Of a DNA stretch of 64,000 bases, positions 52,628-62,643 are shown piece by piece. The DNA comes from Kiloniella laminariae (GTDB lineage: Bacteria > Pseudomonadota > Alphaproteobacteria > Kiloniellales > Kiloniellaceae): positions 372,001 through 436,000 of the forward strand of contig NZ_JAPWGY010000002.1 of assembly GCF_027214005.1 (NCBI RefSeq). The letters run 5' to 3'. The notes beneath the pieces are model-generated. The model had not been told where the DNA came from and searched no databases. It saw only the letters and a program-made list of their open reading frames with translations. Within the stretch, counting starts at the first letter, position 1, and every line of letters starts with the position of its first letter. A program made the position numbers and the translations under genes.

Positions 52628-53791
52628 TCACTCGCCTTTTGGCAGAACAAAAATCTGTCCGGGGTAAATCAGATCCGGATCCCGAATTTGATCTCTGTTC
52701 CGATCATAAATAACCGCAAAATGAGCCCCTTCCCCGTAAATGCTGCGAGAAATACGCCAAAGGCTATTGCCAGGCTGGACCGTTACAACGCGTTCATCTG
52801 GTCGGGTTTCCACCTTGCCTGAGCGGGAGAAAGGAATTTCGACACGCGCCGTGACCTTCCCGGCCTCATCAAGCTGATCAATCCGGAGCTGATGCAGCCC
52901 TTCTTCGACGTTTTGTTCAGGTTCGACAGTCCAGCGCCCCTGATCATTGGCAGTGCCCTGCCCAACAAATTCGTTATTGAGATACCCTGCAACCTTTTTC
53001 CCCGGCGTGGCGGTTCCGCCGATAACGGTCTTGCCCGCATCATCATAATCAACACTATCCAGCGCCAATTCACCGTTTTTGATACCTTCCTCGCCAATCT
53101 TTTCAGGAAGTTGCAGTACCCGGCTGGCTCCCTGGTTATCAGCGGGAACCAGAACAGCAAGAGCTGATTTTTCACCTTCAGGAACATCGACAATCGCCAC
53201 ATCTGCAGATTTCAGTTTGCTGCCATCCTCCTGTTCAACCTCCAGCCCCAGTTCATGCGTACCTGGTTCAAGCGGCGTTTCAAGAACATAGACCCATTGA
53301 CCATTCTGATCAGCCTCTACGCGCCCCAATATGGTTGTTCCATCAAGGATCCGGACCTCGTTGTCAGCGGGTGCCCGTCCTGCGAGGACCGTATCTCCGT
53401 TTTTTTCAACCCGGATAATATCAAACGAGAGTTCGGACGCCTTATCCCCGGACAGGTTGTTATTTTCAGCTTTTTGTGCGTCTTGCTCCTCTGCCGGAGC
53501 AGTGGCGTCGCTGCCGGTAGTCTCCGCTATATCAGGATTATCTGTCTTCACTGTTTCTGACGTTTGCGGGGATTCTTCTGGAGATTCCTCTGGGGATTTT
53601 TTGACCGTCTTGTCCCGAGGAGTAAGAGTTTTCGTAACGACCTCGGCGTCTCCAGAGGCTCCGTCAGACAGGCTGACCGATGGGTCATCACTGCCTGTAT
53701 ACCAGATCACCCCACCGATCGCGGCAAGGGCGAGGACAATAACGAGAGCAAGGGCGAAGGCGCGGCTCAAAGGCATAGTCTCCCAAGACAT
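52628..53791 (-). CDS. LysM domain membrane protein
   Basis: A 387-residue protein. A short N-terminus with a hydrophobic helix (about 11-29, ALALVIVLALAAIGGVIWY) is followed by an acidic, Ser/Glu-rich linker, two Ig-like or carbohydrate-adhesin-like repeats (GDTVLAGRAPADNEVRILDGTTILGRVEADQNGQWVY and TVIGGTATPGKKVAGYLNNEFVGQGTANDQGRWTV), and a C-terminal LysM domain (about 337-385, RVVTVQPGNSLWRISRSIYGEG) that binds peptidoglycan. I chose ATG 53791; an in-frame codon at 53881 would add 30 poorly conserved residues and ATG 53776 is also possible. Found next to the LOG gene in related bacteria. Confidence 0.85.
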   Translation of the reverse strand: MSWETMPLSRAFALALVIVLALAAIGGVIWYTGSDDPSVSLSDGASGDAEVVTKTLTPRDKTVKKSPEESPEESPQTSETVKTDNPDIAETTGSDATAPAEEQDAQKAENNNLSGDKASELSFDIIRVEKNGDTVLAGRAPADNEVRILDGTTILGRVEADQNGQWVYVLETPLEPGTHELGLEVEQEDGSKLKSADVAIVDVPEGEKSALAVLVPADNQGASRVLQLPEKIGEEGIKNGELALDSVDYDDAGKTVIGGTATPGKKVAGYLNNEFVGQGTANDQGRWTVEPEQNVEEGLHQLRIDQLDEAGKVTARVEIPFSRSGKVETRPDERVVTVQPGNSLWRISRSIYGEGAHFAVIYDRNRDQIRDPDLIYPGQIFVLPKGE

Positions 53792-54097
53792 TGACGAACA
53801 GACACCCAAAGGTGATTTCCCTCCGGGGGTGCCTGGATGATTGGACAGGTTAAGGACTGCGCAAAAAAGCACAAGACACAACTTTTACCCGATATAATTC
53901 AGGATGTCATTCAGGCAAGCATCCCTCTCAGGAAAAATAATCATTTTTTCACAAGCATAAAAGCCACTTATTGGAATATGATGTTCCACGATGGCGCGGA
54001 GGATCGGCTTTTCTATCACCCGCGCCAAAATTATAACGCTGTATGTAGTTAAACAAAATTTGAAACATTTTATGCTGTATTTTCAAGGAGAAACGAT
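53792..54097. other. 306-base divergent intergenic region
   Basis: Lies between the divergent LysM and LOG genes. AT-rich toward the LOG gene. A TTAAAC, 16 bases, TATGCT pair at about 54051-54078 could be the LOG promoter. Nothing else recognised. Confidence 0.5.
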
Positions 54098-54682
54098 TTG
54101 AGCGGTATCACTTCAATCTGTGTCTACTGTGGCTCTTCCAATTCGGTAAGCGAAAAACATCTTGATCAGGCAACCCTTCTCGGACAACGGGCTGCCGAAA
54201 AAGGAATTGAAATCATTTATGGCGGCGGGCGCGTTGGTTCGATGGGCCGGGTCGCAGACGGAGCCCTCACCGGCAAGGGACGGGTTACCGGCATTATTCC
54301 GGAATATCTGCAGAGATTTGAAGTTGGACACACGGGTGTCAGTGAGCTTGTTGTTGTCGATTCCATGCATACCCGTAAAATGCAGATGTTCGAACGCTCT
54401 GATGCCTTTTGCATTCTTCCCGGGGGACTGGGAACGCTGGAGGAGTTTTTCGAAGTTGCCACCTGGAAACAGCTGGGAATGCACGACAAGCCGATTATCC
54501 TGATCAATCTGGAAAACTTCTGGACCCCCCTGACAGACTTGATTGACCACCAGATTGAATGCGGCTATCTCCGGCAGAAACCGGAAGATATCTATTCTGT
54601 GGTCAACAGCATTGAAGAGGTTTTCCAGACCCTAGAAAGCCTGCCGGATTCACGGGTAAAACCGGATATCACTCTGCTTTAA
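54098..54682 (+). CDS. TIGR00730 Rossmann-fold protein (LOG family)
   Basis: A 194-residue LOG-family protein, likely a nucleotide 5'-monophosphate phosphoribohydrolase (cytokinin-activating type in plants). The invariant PGGLGTLEE (residues about 108-116, in ILPGGLGTLEEFFEVATW) with the catalytic Glu is present, plus GGGRVGSMGRVADGAL. The start is TTG at 54098 with AAGGAG seven bases upstream, and the sequence from there fits the family N-terminus (ICVYCGSSN). Confidence 0.9.
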   Translation: MSGITSICVYCGSSNSVSEKHLDQATLLGQRAAEKGIEIIYGGGRVGSMGRVADGALTGKGRVTGIIPEYLQRFEVGHTGVSELVVVDSMHTRKMQMFERSDAFCILPGGLGTLEEFFEVATWKQLGMHDKPIILINLENFWTPLTDLIDHQIECGYLRQKPEDIYSVVNSIEEVFQTLESLPDSRVKPDITLL

Positions 54683-54692
54683 CCCCGGTGTG

Positions 54693-54711
54693 ACCCGGGT
54701 TAAACCCGGGT
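54693..54711 (+). terminator. Palindromic terminator candidate after the LOG gene
   Basis: ACCCGGG, TTAAA, CCCGGGT followed by TTTG. The surrounding 40 bases contain three related GACCC/GGGTT words. The T tract is short, so strength is uncertain. Confidence 0.5.
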
Positions 54712-54734
54712 TTGACCCAGCAGTTAAAGCAGAT

Positions 54735-54763
54735 TTGATCCAGGGAAAATCCTCCATTATCTT
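54735..54763 (+). promoter_or_regulatory. Putative icd promoter
   Basis: TTGATC (54735-54740), a 17-base spacer and TATCTT (54758-54763), four of six matches at each box, located 80 bases before the icd start. Confidence 0.4.
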
Positions 54764-54843
54764 GCACTGCAGCGAAAGACTGTTATTTTCCTTCTAGAGT
54801 TTCCCAGAACAGACACAATAAGCCGACAAACAAGGAGGCTAAC

Positions 54844-56064
54844 ATGGCCAAAATCAAGGTAAAAAACCCGATCGTTGAACTCGACGGTGATGAAATGACC
54901 CGGATCATCTGGGACAGAATCAAGCAAAAACTGATTCTGCCCTATCTCGATGTTGATCTGAAGTACTATGACCTTTCCGTCGAAAGCCGCGATGCAACAG
55001 ATGACCAGATCACTGTTGACGCAGCCAATGCGATCAAAAAACACCGCGTCGGTGTCAAGTGCGCAACAATTACACCTGACGAAGCCCGTGTTGAAGAATT
55101 TAAGCTAAAGAAAATGTGGCGTTCGCCCAATGGCACCATCCGCAACATTCTCGGTGGAACCGTCTTCCGCCAGCCGATCATCATGGAAAATGTTCCAAGA
55201 CTGGTTCCGGGCTGGACTCAACCGATTGTCATCGGCCGTCATGCTTTTGGTGACCAGTACAAAGCGACCGACTTTCTTGTTCCCGGTGCAGGTAAACTGA
55301 CCATGACCTTCCAGCCGGCTGATGGCGGCGAAGCCGTTACCCGCGAAGTTTTTGACTTCCCGGAAGCCGGCGTTGCCATGGGTATGTACAATCTTGATGA
55401 TTCTATTCGTGGTTTTGCTCGCGCCTGTATGAACTACGGTCTCGACCTTGGCTGGCCCGTGTACCTTTCCACCAAGAACACCATCCTCAAGGCCTATGAC
55501 GGACGCTTCAAGGATCTCTTTCAGGAAATCTTTGATGCAGAGTTTGCCGACAAGTTTGCTGCCAAGGGCATTACTTATGAGCATCGTCTGATTGATGACA
55601 TGGTTGCCGCTGCCATGAAATGGTCTGGTGGTTTTGTCTGGGCCTGTAAAAACTATGATGGCGATGTCCAGTCCGACACCGTGGCACAGGGCTTCGGCTC
55701 CCTTGGACTGATGACCTCCGTCCTGATGACACCCGATGGGCAAACCGTTGAAGCTGAAGCAGCCCACGGTACCGTTACCCGTCATTATCGCATGCACCAG
55801 CAGGGTAAAGAGACCTCGACCAACCCGATTGCATCCATCTTTGCCTGGACCCGTGGCATCAAGTTCCGCGGACAGTTTGATGACACACCGGAAGTTGTGA
55901 AGTTTGCCGAAACGCTTGAGCAGGTCTGTATCGATACCGTTGAATCCGGCAAAATGACCAAAGATCTGGCCCTGCTGATCAGCCCGAACCAGAGCTGGCT
56001 GACGACAGAGGCTTTCATGGAAGCCATCGATGAAAACTTGAAAAAAGTTATGGATCAGGCATAA
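54844..56064 (+). CDS. icd: NADP-dependent isocitrate dehydrogenase
   Basis: Icd oxidises isocitrate to 2-oxoglutarate in the citric acid cycle. The 406-residue protein is the eukaryote-like type II form found in alphaproteobacteria: [25 protein letters not shown] at the start, the isocitrate loop [22 protein letters not shown], and the substrate-Mg site [27 protein letters not shown] with [35 protein letters not shown] lies five bases before the ATG. A cyclophilin gene begins two bases after its stop. Confidence 0.97.
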   Translation: MAKIKVKNPIVELDGDEMTRIIWDRIKQKLILPYLDVDLKYYDLSVESRDATDDQITVDAANAIKKHRVGVKCATITPDEARVEEFKLKKMWRSPNGTIRNILGGTVFRQPIIMENVPRLVPGWTQPIVIGRHAFGDQYKATDFLVPGAGKLTMTFQPADGGEAVTREVFDFPEAGVAMGMYNLDDSIRGFARACMNYGLDLGWPVYLSTKNTILKAYDGRFKDLFQEIFDAEFADKFAAKGITYEHRLIDDMVAAAMKWSGGFVWACKNYDGDVQSDTVAQGFGSLGLMTSVLMTPDGQTVEAEAAHGTVTRHYRMHQQGKETSTNPIASIFAWTRGIKFRGQFDDTPEVVKFAETLEQVCIDTVESGKMTKDLALLISPNQSWLTTEAFMEAIDENLKKVMDQA

Positions 56065-56066
56065 GC

Positions 56067-56612
56067 ATGTTCAAAATCTTTCGTAATCTACTTGTAGGGC
56101 TTATTGCCATGACTGTTGCTACCACGACTGCTTCTGCAGCCGATCCTGAAAACACCCTGGTTATCGAACTGGAAACCGGTAAGGTTGTCATCGAAATGCT
56201 TCCTGATCTTGCCCCAACACATGTGGCACGAATCAAGGAACTGGCGCGCGAGGGCTTTTACGATGGCATCGTATTCCACCGCGTTATCGAAGGCTTCATG
56301 GCCCAGACAGGTGATCCGACCGGTACAGGCACCAGCGGTTCCGGGAAAAAACTTCGTGCAGAATTTTCCAAAGAACCTTTCGTTCGCGGCATCGTTGGTA
56401 TGGCCCGCTCCCAGAACCCGCATTCTGGCGACAGCCAGTTCTTCATCATGTTCGACAGCGCGCCTTCACTGAATACCCAGTACACTGTCTGGGGCCGCGT
56501 TATCGAAGGCATGGAATTTGTTGATGGTATCAAACGTGGAGCCCCCGGCAGCGGTTCTGTGACAGATCCGGACCACATGGTTTCCGTCAAGGTCCTGGCT
56601 GACATCCAGTAA
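56067..56612 (+). CDS. Peptidyl-prolyl cis-trans isomerase, cyclophilin type
   Basis: A 181-residue secreted cyclophilin. A signal peptide (1-24, ending TASAAD) precedes the isomerase domain: GFYDGIVFHRVIEGFMAQTGDPTGTGTSGSG, SQNPHSGDSQFFIMFDSAPSLNTQYTVWGRVIEGMEFVD. The conserved Arg, Phe, Gln and the FHRVI block are intact, so it should assist periplasmic folding. Two bases after icd; likely cotranscribed with it. Confidence 0.93.
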   Translation: MFKIFRNLLVGLIAMTVATTTASAADPENTLVIELETGKVVIEMLPDLAPTHVARIKELAREGFYDGIVFHRVIEGFMAQTGDPTGTGTSGSGKKLRAEFSKEPFVRGIVGMARSQNPHSGDSQFFIMFDSAPSLNTQYTVWGRVIEGMEFVDGIKRGAPGSGSVTDPDHMVSVKVLADIQ

Positions 56613-56666
56613 TTGATATATCCGGGAAATTATATTCAGTAAGTATTTTCCCGGGATGATTTTTCG

Positions 56667-56699
56667 AAACCCCCGCTGTATGATCCACAGCGGGGGTTT
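56667..56699 (+). terminator. Rho-independent terminator after the cyclophilin gene
   Basis: AAACCCCCGCTGT pairs perfectly with ACAGCGGGGGTTT around a seven-base loop and is followed by TGTCTT. It closes the icd-cyclophilin operon. Confidence 0.88.
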
Positions 56700-56751
56700 T
56701 GTCTTACGGGTATGCCCCGCAATTCAAAAACAGAAAGATTGAAATCCAGAC

Positions 56752-57582
56752 ATGACTGAAGAATACACACAACTGATCGAGAGTTACGGCAATCTGGCTC
56801 TGGATATGGTATTGGAAATTCTGGCGGCCCTGGCCATTTTGGTCATCGGGCGTTTTGTTGCCAAGAAAGTCAGCGGCTATACCCAGAAACTTCTGGAAAA
56901 GTCCGGACGGGTTGACCGTACCTTGCGGCCAATGATCGTGAATATTGTTCATTACACGATCATGATTTTTGTCCTTGTCGCTGTTCTTGCCCGTTTTGGC
57001 GTGGAAACCACCAGTATTATTGCAGTTCTCGGTGCTGCTGGCCTGGCCATTGGCCTGGCGCTTCAGGGAACGTTGCAGAACATTTCTGCCGGTTTTATGC
57101 TTCTGTTTTTACGTCCGATGAAAGTCGGAGAATTTGTCGATGCAGATGGTATCTCCGGAACAGTCGAGGAAATCGGCCTCTTTGTCACACACATGACCAC
57201 CGTCGATGGTCTTTATATTTCTGTACCCAATTCCCGGCTCTGGTCCGCAAAGGTTACCAACTTCAGCCGCAACAGCAAACGCCGCACTGATCTGGTTGTC
57301 GGTATAGGTTATGGCGACGACATTGGAAAAGCTGAAAAGGTTGCCCTGGCTGTCGTGAATGCTGATCCACGGGTACACAAAGACCCCGCCCCACAGGTCA
57401 TTGTTACCGGGTTGGGAGAAAGCTCGGTTGATCTGACTGTTCGCTACTGGACTGATACTGGCAACTACTGGCCAGCACAGAGTGACAACCGCCGCGCCAT
57501 TAAGGAAGCCTTTGACAAAGAAGGCATTTCCATTCCCTTCCCGCAACGCGATGTTCATCTCATCCCGGAAGCGAAAAGCTGA
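56752..57582 (+). CDS. mscS: Small-conductance mechanosensitive channel (MscS)
   Basis: A 276-residue MscS channel that releases solutes on osmotic downshock. Three transmembrane helices are visible (about 15-37, 65-87, 91-118); the third, pore-lining one has the Gly/Ala pattern AVLGAAGLAIGLALQGTLQNISAG. The beta-domain (DADGISGTVEEIGLFVTHMTTVDGLYISVPNS) and the C-terminal mixed domain follow. Length matches E. coli MscS. The ATG at 56752 is after a weak ribosome site. Confidence 0.93.
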   Translation: MTEEYTQLIESYGNLALDMVLEILAALAILVIGRFVAKKVSGYTQKLLEKSGRVDRTLRPMIVNIVHYTIMIFVLVAVLARFGVETTSIIAVLGAAGLAIGLALQGTLQNISAGFMLLFLRPMKVGEFVDADGISGTVEEIGLFVTHMTTVDGLYISVPNSRLWSAKVTNFSRNSKRRTDLVVGIGYGDDIGKAEKVALAVVNADPRVHKDPAPQVIVTGLGESSVDLTVRYWTDTGNYWPAQSDNRRAIKEAFDKEGISIPFPQRDVHLIPEAKS

Positions 57583-57621
57583 AGCCAACCGGAATGGTCT
57601 CAACACAGGAAGACTGCCCAG

Positions 57622-57646
57622 GAAGACCGCCTTGTGCGGTCTTCCC
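57622..57646. terminator. Terminator between mscS and ogt
   Basis: GGAAGACCGC pairs with GCGGTCTTCC around CTTGT, then CTTGTTT. It separates two convergent genes. Confidence 0.75.
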
Positions 57647-57659
57647 TTGTTTCAGGGAT

Positions 57660-58175
57660 TCAGGCAAAAAAAGCAGGATCTTCGTGACAAAGAAGGGCCC
57701 GTTTCCGTGCCACGCCCCCACCATAGCCTGTCAAGGCGCCGGATTTTCCCAAAACCCGGTGGCAGGGGATGATAATTGAAAGAGGGTTAAAAGCATTCGC
57801 CGCAGCCATTGCACGAACAGCATCAGGTTTACCAATTGCCGCCGCTACCTCACTATAGGTGCGTCTCTCACCAAAAGGTACCTGTTGTAAGGCCGTCCAG
57901 ACGCTGCGCTGAAAAACCGTCCCCCCCATATCCAAAGCCAGACCCGCAAAGGCATTTTTCCCCCCATCAAAATATGCCCTTAGTCTTTCATCCACTTCCG
58001 TTTGCGACTTTCCTTCTTCCAGGGCAAATCCCGGGAAACGTCGATCCAGTGTTTTTTGCCAGCGCCCCCTGCAATCGGCAAAGTCGAGTTGGCAGATAAC
58101 CCCGTCATGGTAAAAGGTCATGATTTCCCCCAAAGGCGAGACATGCCTAGAAAACAAAATCATTCCTTTGTTCAT
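57660..58175 (-). CDS. ogt: Methylated-DNA-protein-cysteine methyltransferase
   Basis: A 171-residue DNA-repair protein that moves the methyl group of O6-methylguanine to its own cysteine. The acceptor site is IIPCHRVLGKSGALTGYGGGVARKRALL, with the DNA-binding helix ERRTYSEVAAAIGKPDAVRAMAAANAFNPLS before it. Start chosen at ATG 58175; GTG 58190 and ATG 58163 are in frame and similar in quality. No Ada-type N-terminal domain. Single gene between convergent mscS and divergent MFS gene. Confidence 0.92.
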   Translation of the reverse strand: MNKGMILFSRHVSPLGEIMTFYHDGVICQLDFADCRGRWQKTLDRRFPGFALEEGKSQTEVDERLRAYFDGGKNAFAGLALDMGGTVFQRSVWTALQQVPFGERRTYSEVAAAIGKPDAVRAMAAANAFNPLSIIIPCHRVLGKSGALTGYGGGVARKRALLCHEDPAFFA

Positions 58176-58307
58176 CTTCTCTCTGTTCACTCTTCCCGGA
58201 TCTGAATCGTCTGGCGAGAAACAGTCCTTTGTCTAAAACGTGACTGGACAAGTTGCGCGTACTTTTCTAGCGTCACAAACCCTTCATCTCACCCCTCACA
58301 GGACAGC

Positions 58308-59522
58308 ATGGAACACCCACAGGGTAAATGGATATTTCTGACCGTTCTGGCGCTCTGTCAGGTCGCTGCCATGACCTTGTGGTTTTCCGCCTCGGCGGTT
58401 GTTCCTGCCCTCACCCAGGAATACAACCTCAGCCCCTTTCAACAGGCGCTCTTTACCAGTTCCGTTCAGGTCGGCTTTGTTGTCGGCAGCATTGCCTCGA
58501 CACTCACTGGTGCTGCTGACCGCCTGCCTCCCAAAGTATTTTTTCTGGTCTCGGCCCTGATTGCCGCAGCTGCCAACGCCGCGATGCTGTTACCCGAGGC
58601 AACATCGCCCCTGCTCCCGTTCTTCCGATTTATCACCGGGGTATGCATGGCGGGGATTTACCCCATCGGTATGCGCATGGCAGCAACCTGGGCAAAAGGC
58701 GATATGGGGCTGCTGGTAGGGGTTCTGGTTGGTGCGCTGACATTAGGCTCAGCGACACCACATCTCTTTAATGCAGTGGGGGGCATTGACTGGCGCTTTA
58801 CCATCCAGGCTTCCTCCCTGGCCGCAGTTACAGCAGGGCTTGGCATTCTTCTTTTCAGACTTGGTCCTGCTTATAGCCGCGCGCCCAAATTTCATATTCG
58901 CCAGGTTTTCTTTGCCTGGAAGATCAAACCTCTGCGGCTGGCAAATCTGGGCTATCTAGGTCATATGTGGGAACTCTATGCCATGTGGGCCTGGATCGGA
59001 CTTTTCCTTATGGCCAGCTTCAGCCAAAGCATGCCTCTTGATCAAGCGGCATCCCATGCAAAACTGGCTACCTTTGCCACAGTAGGCATTGGTGCCATAG
59101 GCTGCCTTCTCGCAGGATACCTTGCAGACAGGCTGGGCCGAACCACGCTGACCATTGCCTCCATGCTGATCAGCGGCAGCTGTGCCCTGGCTATCGGATT
59201 TTTCTTTGGTGCCTCTCCCTGGTTGCTCCTTCCCCTATGTTTGCTCTGGGGTTTCAGCATTGTTGCTGATTCAGCGCAATTCTCAGCTTCCATCGCCGAA
59301 CTGGCCGAGGCAGACATCATCGGTACCATGTTAACCCTGCAAACATCCCTTGGCTTTACATTGACACTGGTCACGATTCACCTGATGCCCTACGCCGTGG
59401 AGCTATTAGGGTGGCACTATGCCTTTGCGCCCCTGGCTCTCGGGCCTTTTCTGGGGGTATGGGCCATGGCGTGCCTGCGCAAACATCCCGATGCCATAAA
59501 GCTGGCCGGTGGAAGAAAATAA
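58308..59522 (+). CDS. MFS transporter
   Basis: A 404-residue major facilitator with twelve hydrophobic helices. The N-terminal helix WIFLTVLALCQVAAMTLWFSASAVVPAL resembles CynX/nitrate-sulfonate-type MFS; a characteristic segment is GVCMAGIYPIGMRMAATWA, and the loop ADRLGRTTL is the second MFS motif. Substrate unknown. It converges with alaS through a strong terminator. Confidence 0.85.
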   Translation: MEHPQGKWIFLTVLALCQVAAMTLWFSASAVVPALTQEYNLSPFQQALFTSSVQVGFVVGSIASTLTGAADRLPPKVFFLVSALIAAAANAAMLLPEATSPLLPFFRFITGVCMAGIYPIGMRMAATWAKGDMGLLVGVLVGALTLGSATPHLFNAVGGIDWRFTIQASSLAAVTAGLGILLFRLGPAYSRAPKFHIRQVFFAWKIKPLRLANLGYLGHMWELYAMWAWIGLFLMASFSQSMPLDQAASHAKLATFATVGIGAIGCLLAGYLADRLGRTTLTIASMLISGSCALAIGFFFGASPWLLLPLCLLWGFSIVADSAQFSASIAELAEADIIGTMLTLQTSLGFTLTLVTIHLMPYAVELLGWHYAFAPLALGPFLGVWAMACLRKHPDAIKLAGGRK

Positions 59523-59547
59523 CAGAAAACAAAATTGAAGAAGTCAT

Positions 59548-59579
59548 AAAAAAAGCCCCGCGGATTTCTCCCGGGGCTT
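59548..59579. terminator. Bidirectional terminator between MFS gene and alaS
   Basis: AAGCCCCG pairs with CGGGGCTT around an 11-base loop. On the minus strand it is followed by TTTTTTT, making a good alaS terminator. Confidence 0.82.
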
Positions 59580-59604
59580 CTCTTCTATTTCTGATTACGG
59601 ATGA

Positions 59605-62256
59605 TCAGATCAGAGCTTCAATCGCCTTGATTGCTTCGGGAGCCTTGCTGGCATCAGGGCCACCGGCCTGAGCCATATCAGCACGACCACCGCCCCCCTG
59701 TCCGCCAAGAGCTGCAGAACCGGCACGAACAAGCTCGACTGCAGAAATCCGATCAGTCAGATCATCGGTAACAGCAACAACAATAGAAGCTTTGCCTTCA
59801 TTTGTGGCAATCAGCACAATCACACCGCTTCCCAGCTGTTTTTTCATCTCATCAGCTGTCGGCTTAAGATCTTTGGCCAGAGCACCATCAAGGATACGCG
59901 GCGCAAATTTGATGCCATTGATTTCCTTGACGTCGTCTGTCGCAGAAGACCCGCTGCCGCTGGCTGCGAGCTTGCGACGGGCATCCGTCAATTCCCGTTC
60001 AAGGCGCTTGCGTTCGTCCATCAAACTGCTGATCCGTGCTTCCAGTTCGGCAGGCGATGCCTTGATCACAGACGCAGCAGCAGCGAGCTGGCTTTCCTGT
60101 AACGACACATAATCCAGTGCCGCCTGACCGGTTACAGCTTCAATCCTGCGCACTCCAGAAGCCAGTGCCGCTTCAGAGACAATCTTGAAGAAACCGATGT
60201 CTCCCGTGCGGCGAACATGAGTTCCCCCGCAAAGCTCTGTCGAATAAAAACCACTTCCGGTCGAACTGTCCGCTCCACCCATAGAAACGACACGCACTTC
60301 TTCCCCGTATTTCTCGCCAAAAAGGGCCATAGCCCCTTCTTCAATGGCTTCTTCCGGGGTCATCAACCGGGTTGTCACTTCCGCATTCAGGCGGATGCGC
60401 TCGTTCACTTCAGCTTCCACAACGGCGATGTCTTCCGGCTCCAGCGAACGGGGCTGGCTGATATCAAACCGCAGGCGTTCCTGTGCAACCAGAGAACCTT
60501 TCTGGCTGACATGAGTTCCGAGGCGACGGCGCAGGGCTTCATGCAGCAGATGCGTGGCAGAGTGATGGCCGCGCAAAGCGGAACGGCGAACGCTGTCGAC
60601 CTTCATTTCCAGGGCCTGTCCGACTTTGACAGTCCCCCGGCTCACTTCCCCAATATGTACAAAAAGATTACCCAGTTTTTTCTGGGTATCGCGGATTACG
60701 ATTTCATCGCCATCAGCAGAGAAAAGCAGACCATGATCCCCCTGCTGTCCACCACTTTCACCGTAAAAAGGTGTCTGGTTGGTAATGATCATCACCTGAT
60801 CACCAGCTTTTGCAGAGGCAACTTCCTTGCCGTCGACCAGAACGGCAAGAACCTGGCTCTCGGCTGTTTCCGTGTCATAACCAAAGAATTCGGTTCCGCC
60901 GAAACGTTCTTGCAGTTCGAACCATACTTTTTCTGTCGCCAGATCACCTGAACCGGTCCAAGCTTTACGCGCAGCGGCCCGCTGTAGCTCCATCGCTGCA
61001 TTAAAGCCTGCGGTATCAACCGACAGCCCCTGACCGCGCAGGACATCCTGTGTCAAATCCAGCGGGAAGCCATAGGTATCATACAGCTTGAAAGCCACTT
61101 CTCCGTTCAAGGTTCCCTTGTCCGCCAGCTTGTCCGTTTCTTCGGACAGCAACCGCATACCGCGGTCCAGTGTCTGACCGAAACGCTTTTCCTCGAGTTT
61201 GAGAGTTTCTGTGATCAGGGACTGTGCGCGAGAAAGTTCGGGAAAGGCATTGCCCATAATCCGGGTCAGCGCAGGCACCAGTTTATAGAGCGTAGGATCT
61301 TTTGATCCCAGCTTGTACACATGACGCATCGCCCGACGCATGATCCGGCGCAAGACATAGCCCCGACCTTCATTAGAAGGCAAAACGCCATCGGCAATGA
61401 GGAAAGAGGTCGAGCGCAGGTGATCGGCAATCACCCGGTGCGACACAGCATTTTCTCCATCGGGATCAACCCCGGTCTCTGCGGCAGAGGCCTCGATAAT
61501 CGTCCGGAGCAGGTCAACGTCATAGTTATCGTGTTTACCCTGTAGTACCGCAGTAATACGTTCCAGACCCATCCCTGTATCGATTGAAGGTTTCGGCAGG
61601 TTTATCCTGTTGTCCTTATCCAGCTGTTCATACTGCATAAACACCAGATTCCAGATCTCGATAAAACGGTCACCGTCTTCATCAGGGCTCCCCGGAGGAC
61701 CACCGAAAATATGCTCCCCGTGATCATAGAAAATTTCCGAACACGGTCCGCAAGGCCCTGTTTCCCCCATGGACCAGAAATTGTCTGACGTTGGTATCCG
61801 GATAATCCTGTCGTCGCTCAATCCTGCGATCTTGCGCCAGAGAGCAGCAGCTTCTTCGTCCTCGGAATAAACCGTAACCAGAAGCTTTTCTTCAGGAACA
61901 CCGTACTCTTTGGTGATCAGATTCCAGGCCAGTTCAATTGCCTGATCCTTGAAATAATCCCCAAAGGAAAAGTTGCCCATCATCTCAAAAAAAGTATGGT
62001 GTCGGGCGGTATAACCGACATTTTCCAGATCGTTGTGCTTGCCACCCGCGCGCACACATTTTTGCGACGTTGCGGCGCGGCTGTAGGGACGTGTCTCATT
62101 TCCCGTAAAGACATTCTTGAACTGAACCATTCCCGCATTGGTGAACATCAACGTCGGATCATTTCTCGGCACCAGAGGAGAAGAATCAACGACGGTGTGA
62201 CCGTTCTTGTTGAAATAGTCTAGAAAGGTTCTGCGGATCTCGTTACCGGTAATCAT
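59605..62256 (-). CDS. alaS: Alanine-tRNA ligase
   Basis: AlaS charges tRNA-Ala. The 883-residue protein shows the class II catalytic core ([67 protein letters not shown]), the editing-domain zinc ligands in [15 protein letters not shown] and [15 protein letters not shown], and the C-terminal DHHA1 Gly-rich region [17 protein letters not shown] chose ATG 62256 ([13 protein letters not shown] is the family start); GTG 62265 and an upstream in-frame codon at 62289 are alternatives. It lies close to recA, as in many alphaproteobacteria, with the ialB gene between. Confidence 0.97.
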   Translation of the reverse strand: MITGNEIRRTFLDYFNKNGHTVVDSSPLVPRNDPTLMFTNAGMVQFKNVFTGNETRPYSRAATSQKCVRAGGKHNDLENVGYTARHHTFFEMMGNFSFGDYFKDQAIELAWNLITKEYGVPEEKLLVTVYSEDEEAAALWRKIAGLSDDRIIRIPTSDNFWSMGETGPCGPCSEIFYDHGEHIFGGPPGSPDEDGDRFIEIWNLVFMQYEQLDKDNRINLPKPSIDTGMGLERITAVLQGKHDNYDVDLLRTIIEASAAETGVDPDGENAVSHRVIADHLRSTSFLIADGVLPSNEGRGYVLRRIMRRAMRHVYKLGSKDPTLYKLVPALTRIMGNAFPELSRAQSLITETLKLEEKRFGQTLDRGMRLLSEETDKLADKGTLNGEVAFKLYDTYGFPLDLTQDVLRGQGLSVDTAGFNAAMELQRAAARKAWTGSGDLATEKVWFELQERFGGTEFFGYDTETAESQVLAVLVDGKEVASAKAGDQVMIITNQTPFYGESGGQQGDHGLLFSADGDEIVIRDTQKKLGNLFVHIGEVSRGTVKVGQALEMKVDSVRRSALRGHHSATHLLHEALRRRLGTHVSQKGSLVAQERLRFDISQPRSLEPEDIAVVEAEVNERIRLNAEVTTRLMTPEEAIEEGAMALFGEKYGEEVRVVSMGGADSSTGSGFYSTELCGGTHVRRTGDIGFFKIVSEAALASGVRRIEAVTGQAALDYVSLQESQLAAAASVIKASPAELEARISSLMDERKRLERELTDARRKLAASGSGSSATDDVKEINGIKFAPRILDGALAKDLKPTADEMKKQLGSGVIVLIATNEGKASIVVAVTDDLTDRISAVELVRAGSAALGGQGGGGRADMAQAGGPDASKAPEAIKAIEALI

Positions 62257-62643
62257 TTCATTCACGTACCTAATAGCTGGACAGGGCACCTGACCTCTCG
62301 TGGTCCGGTGGGAAACCTCAATGGCGGTTGTAGCGCGCTGCTTGCCAACTGTCTAGAGTCAGCGTGCTTTTCAGGTGGCCGTCGACACTAATTTTCCCAG
62401 CTTTTTGAAACAGGGATATTGGCATCTGGATTTTGCACCATCAGCTTTCGAAACAACACCGCGGGAAGCCCCTTCCAGGCATGTTGTTTCCCCGTAGGTT
62501 CTGTCTCTTTTCCCCCGGAAGCGAAGGCGTTCGTCTAGAGTTCCTGGGTATTTTATGACAAACAAGGGACTCTGCGTTATTCACTTTAATCGTCCCCCGA
62601 CAATCTGTAGGATGCTTGCTTTCTTACTAACGAAGCGGACAAA
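62257..62643. other. 387-base divergent intergenic region
   Basis: Between the alaS start and the ialB start. No convincing small gene; open frames here have poor codon use. Holds both promoters. No T-box or other riboswitch was recognised. Confidence 0.5.

Noticed and set aside
62371-62565. Small open frame of 64 codons between alaS and ialB
   Set aside because: No ribosome site, no hydrophobic or family pattern, poor codon use. Treated as noise.
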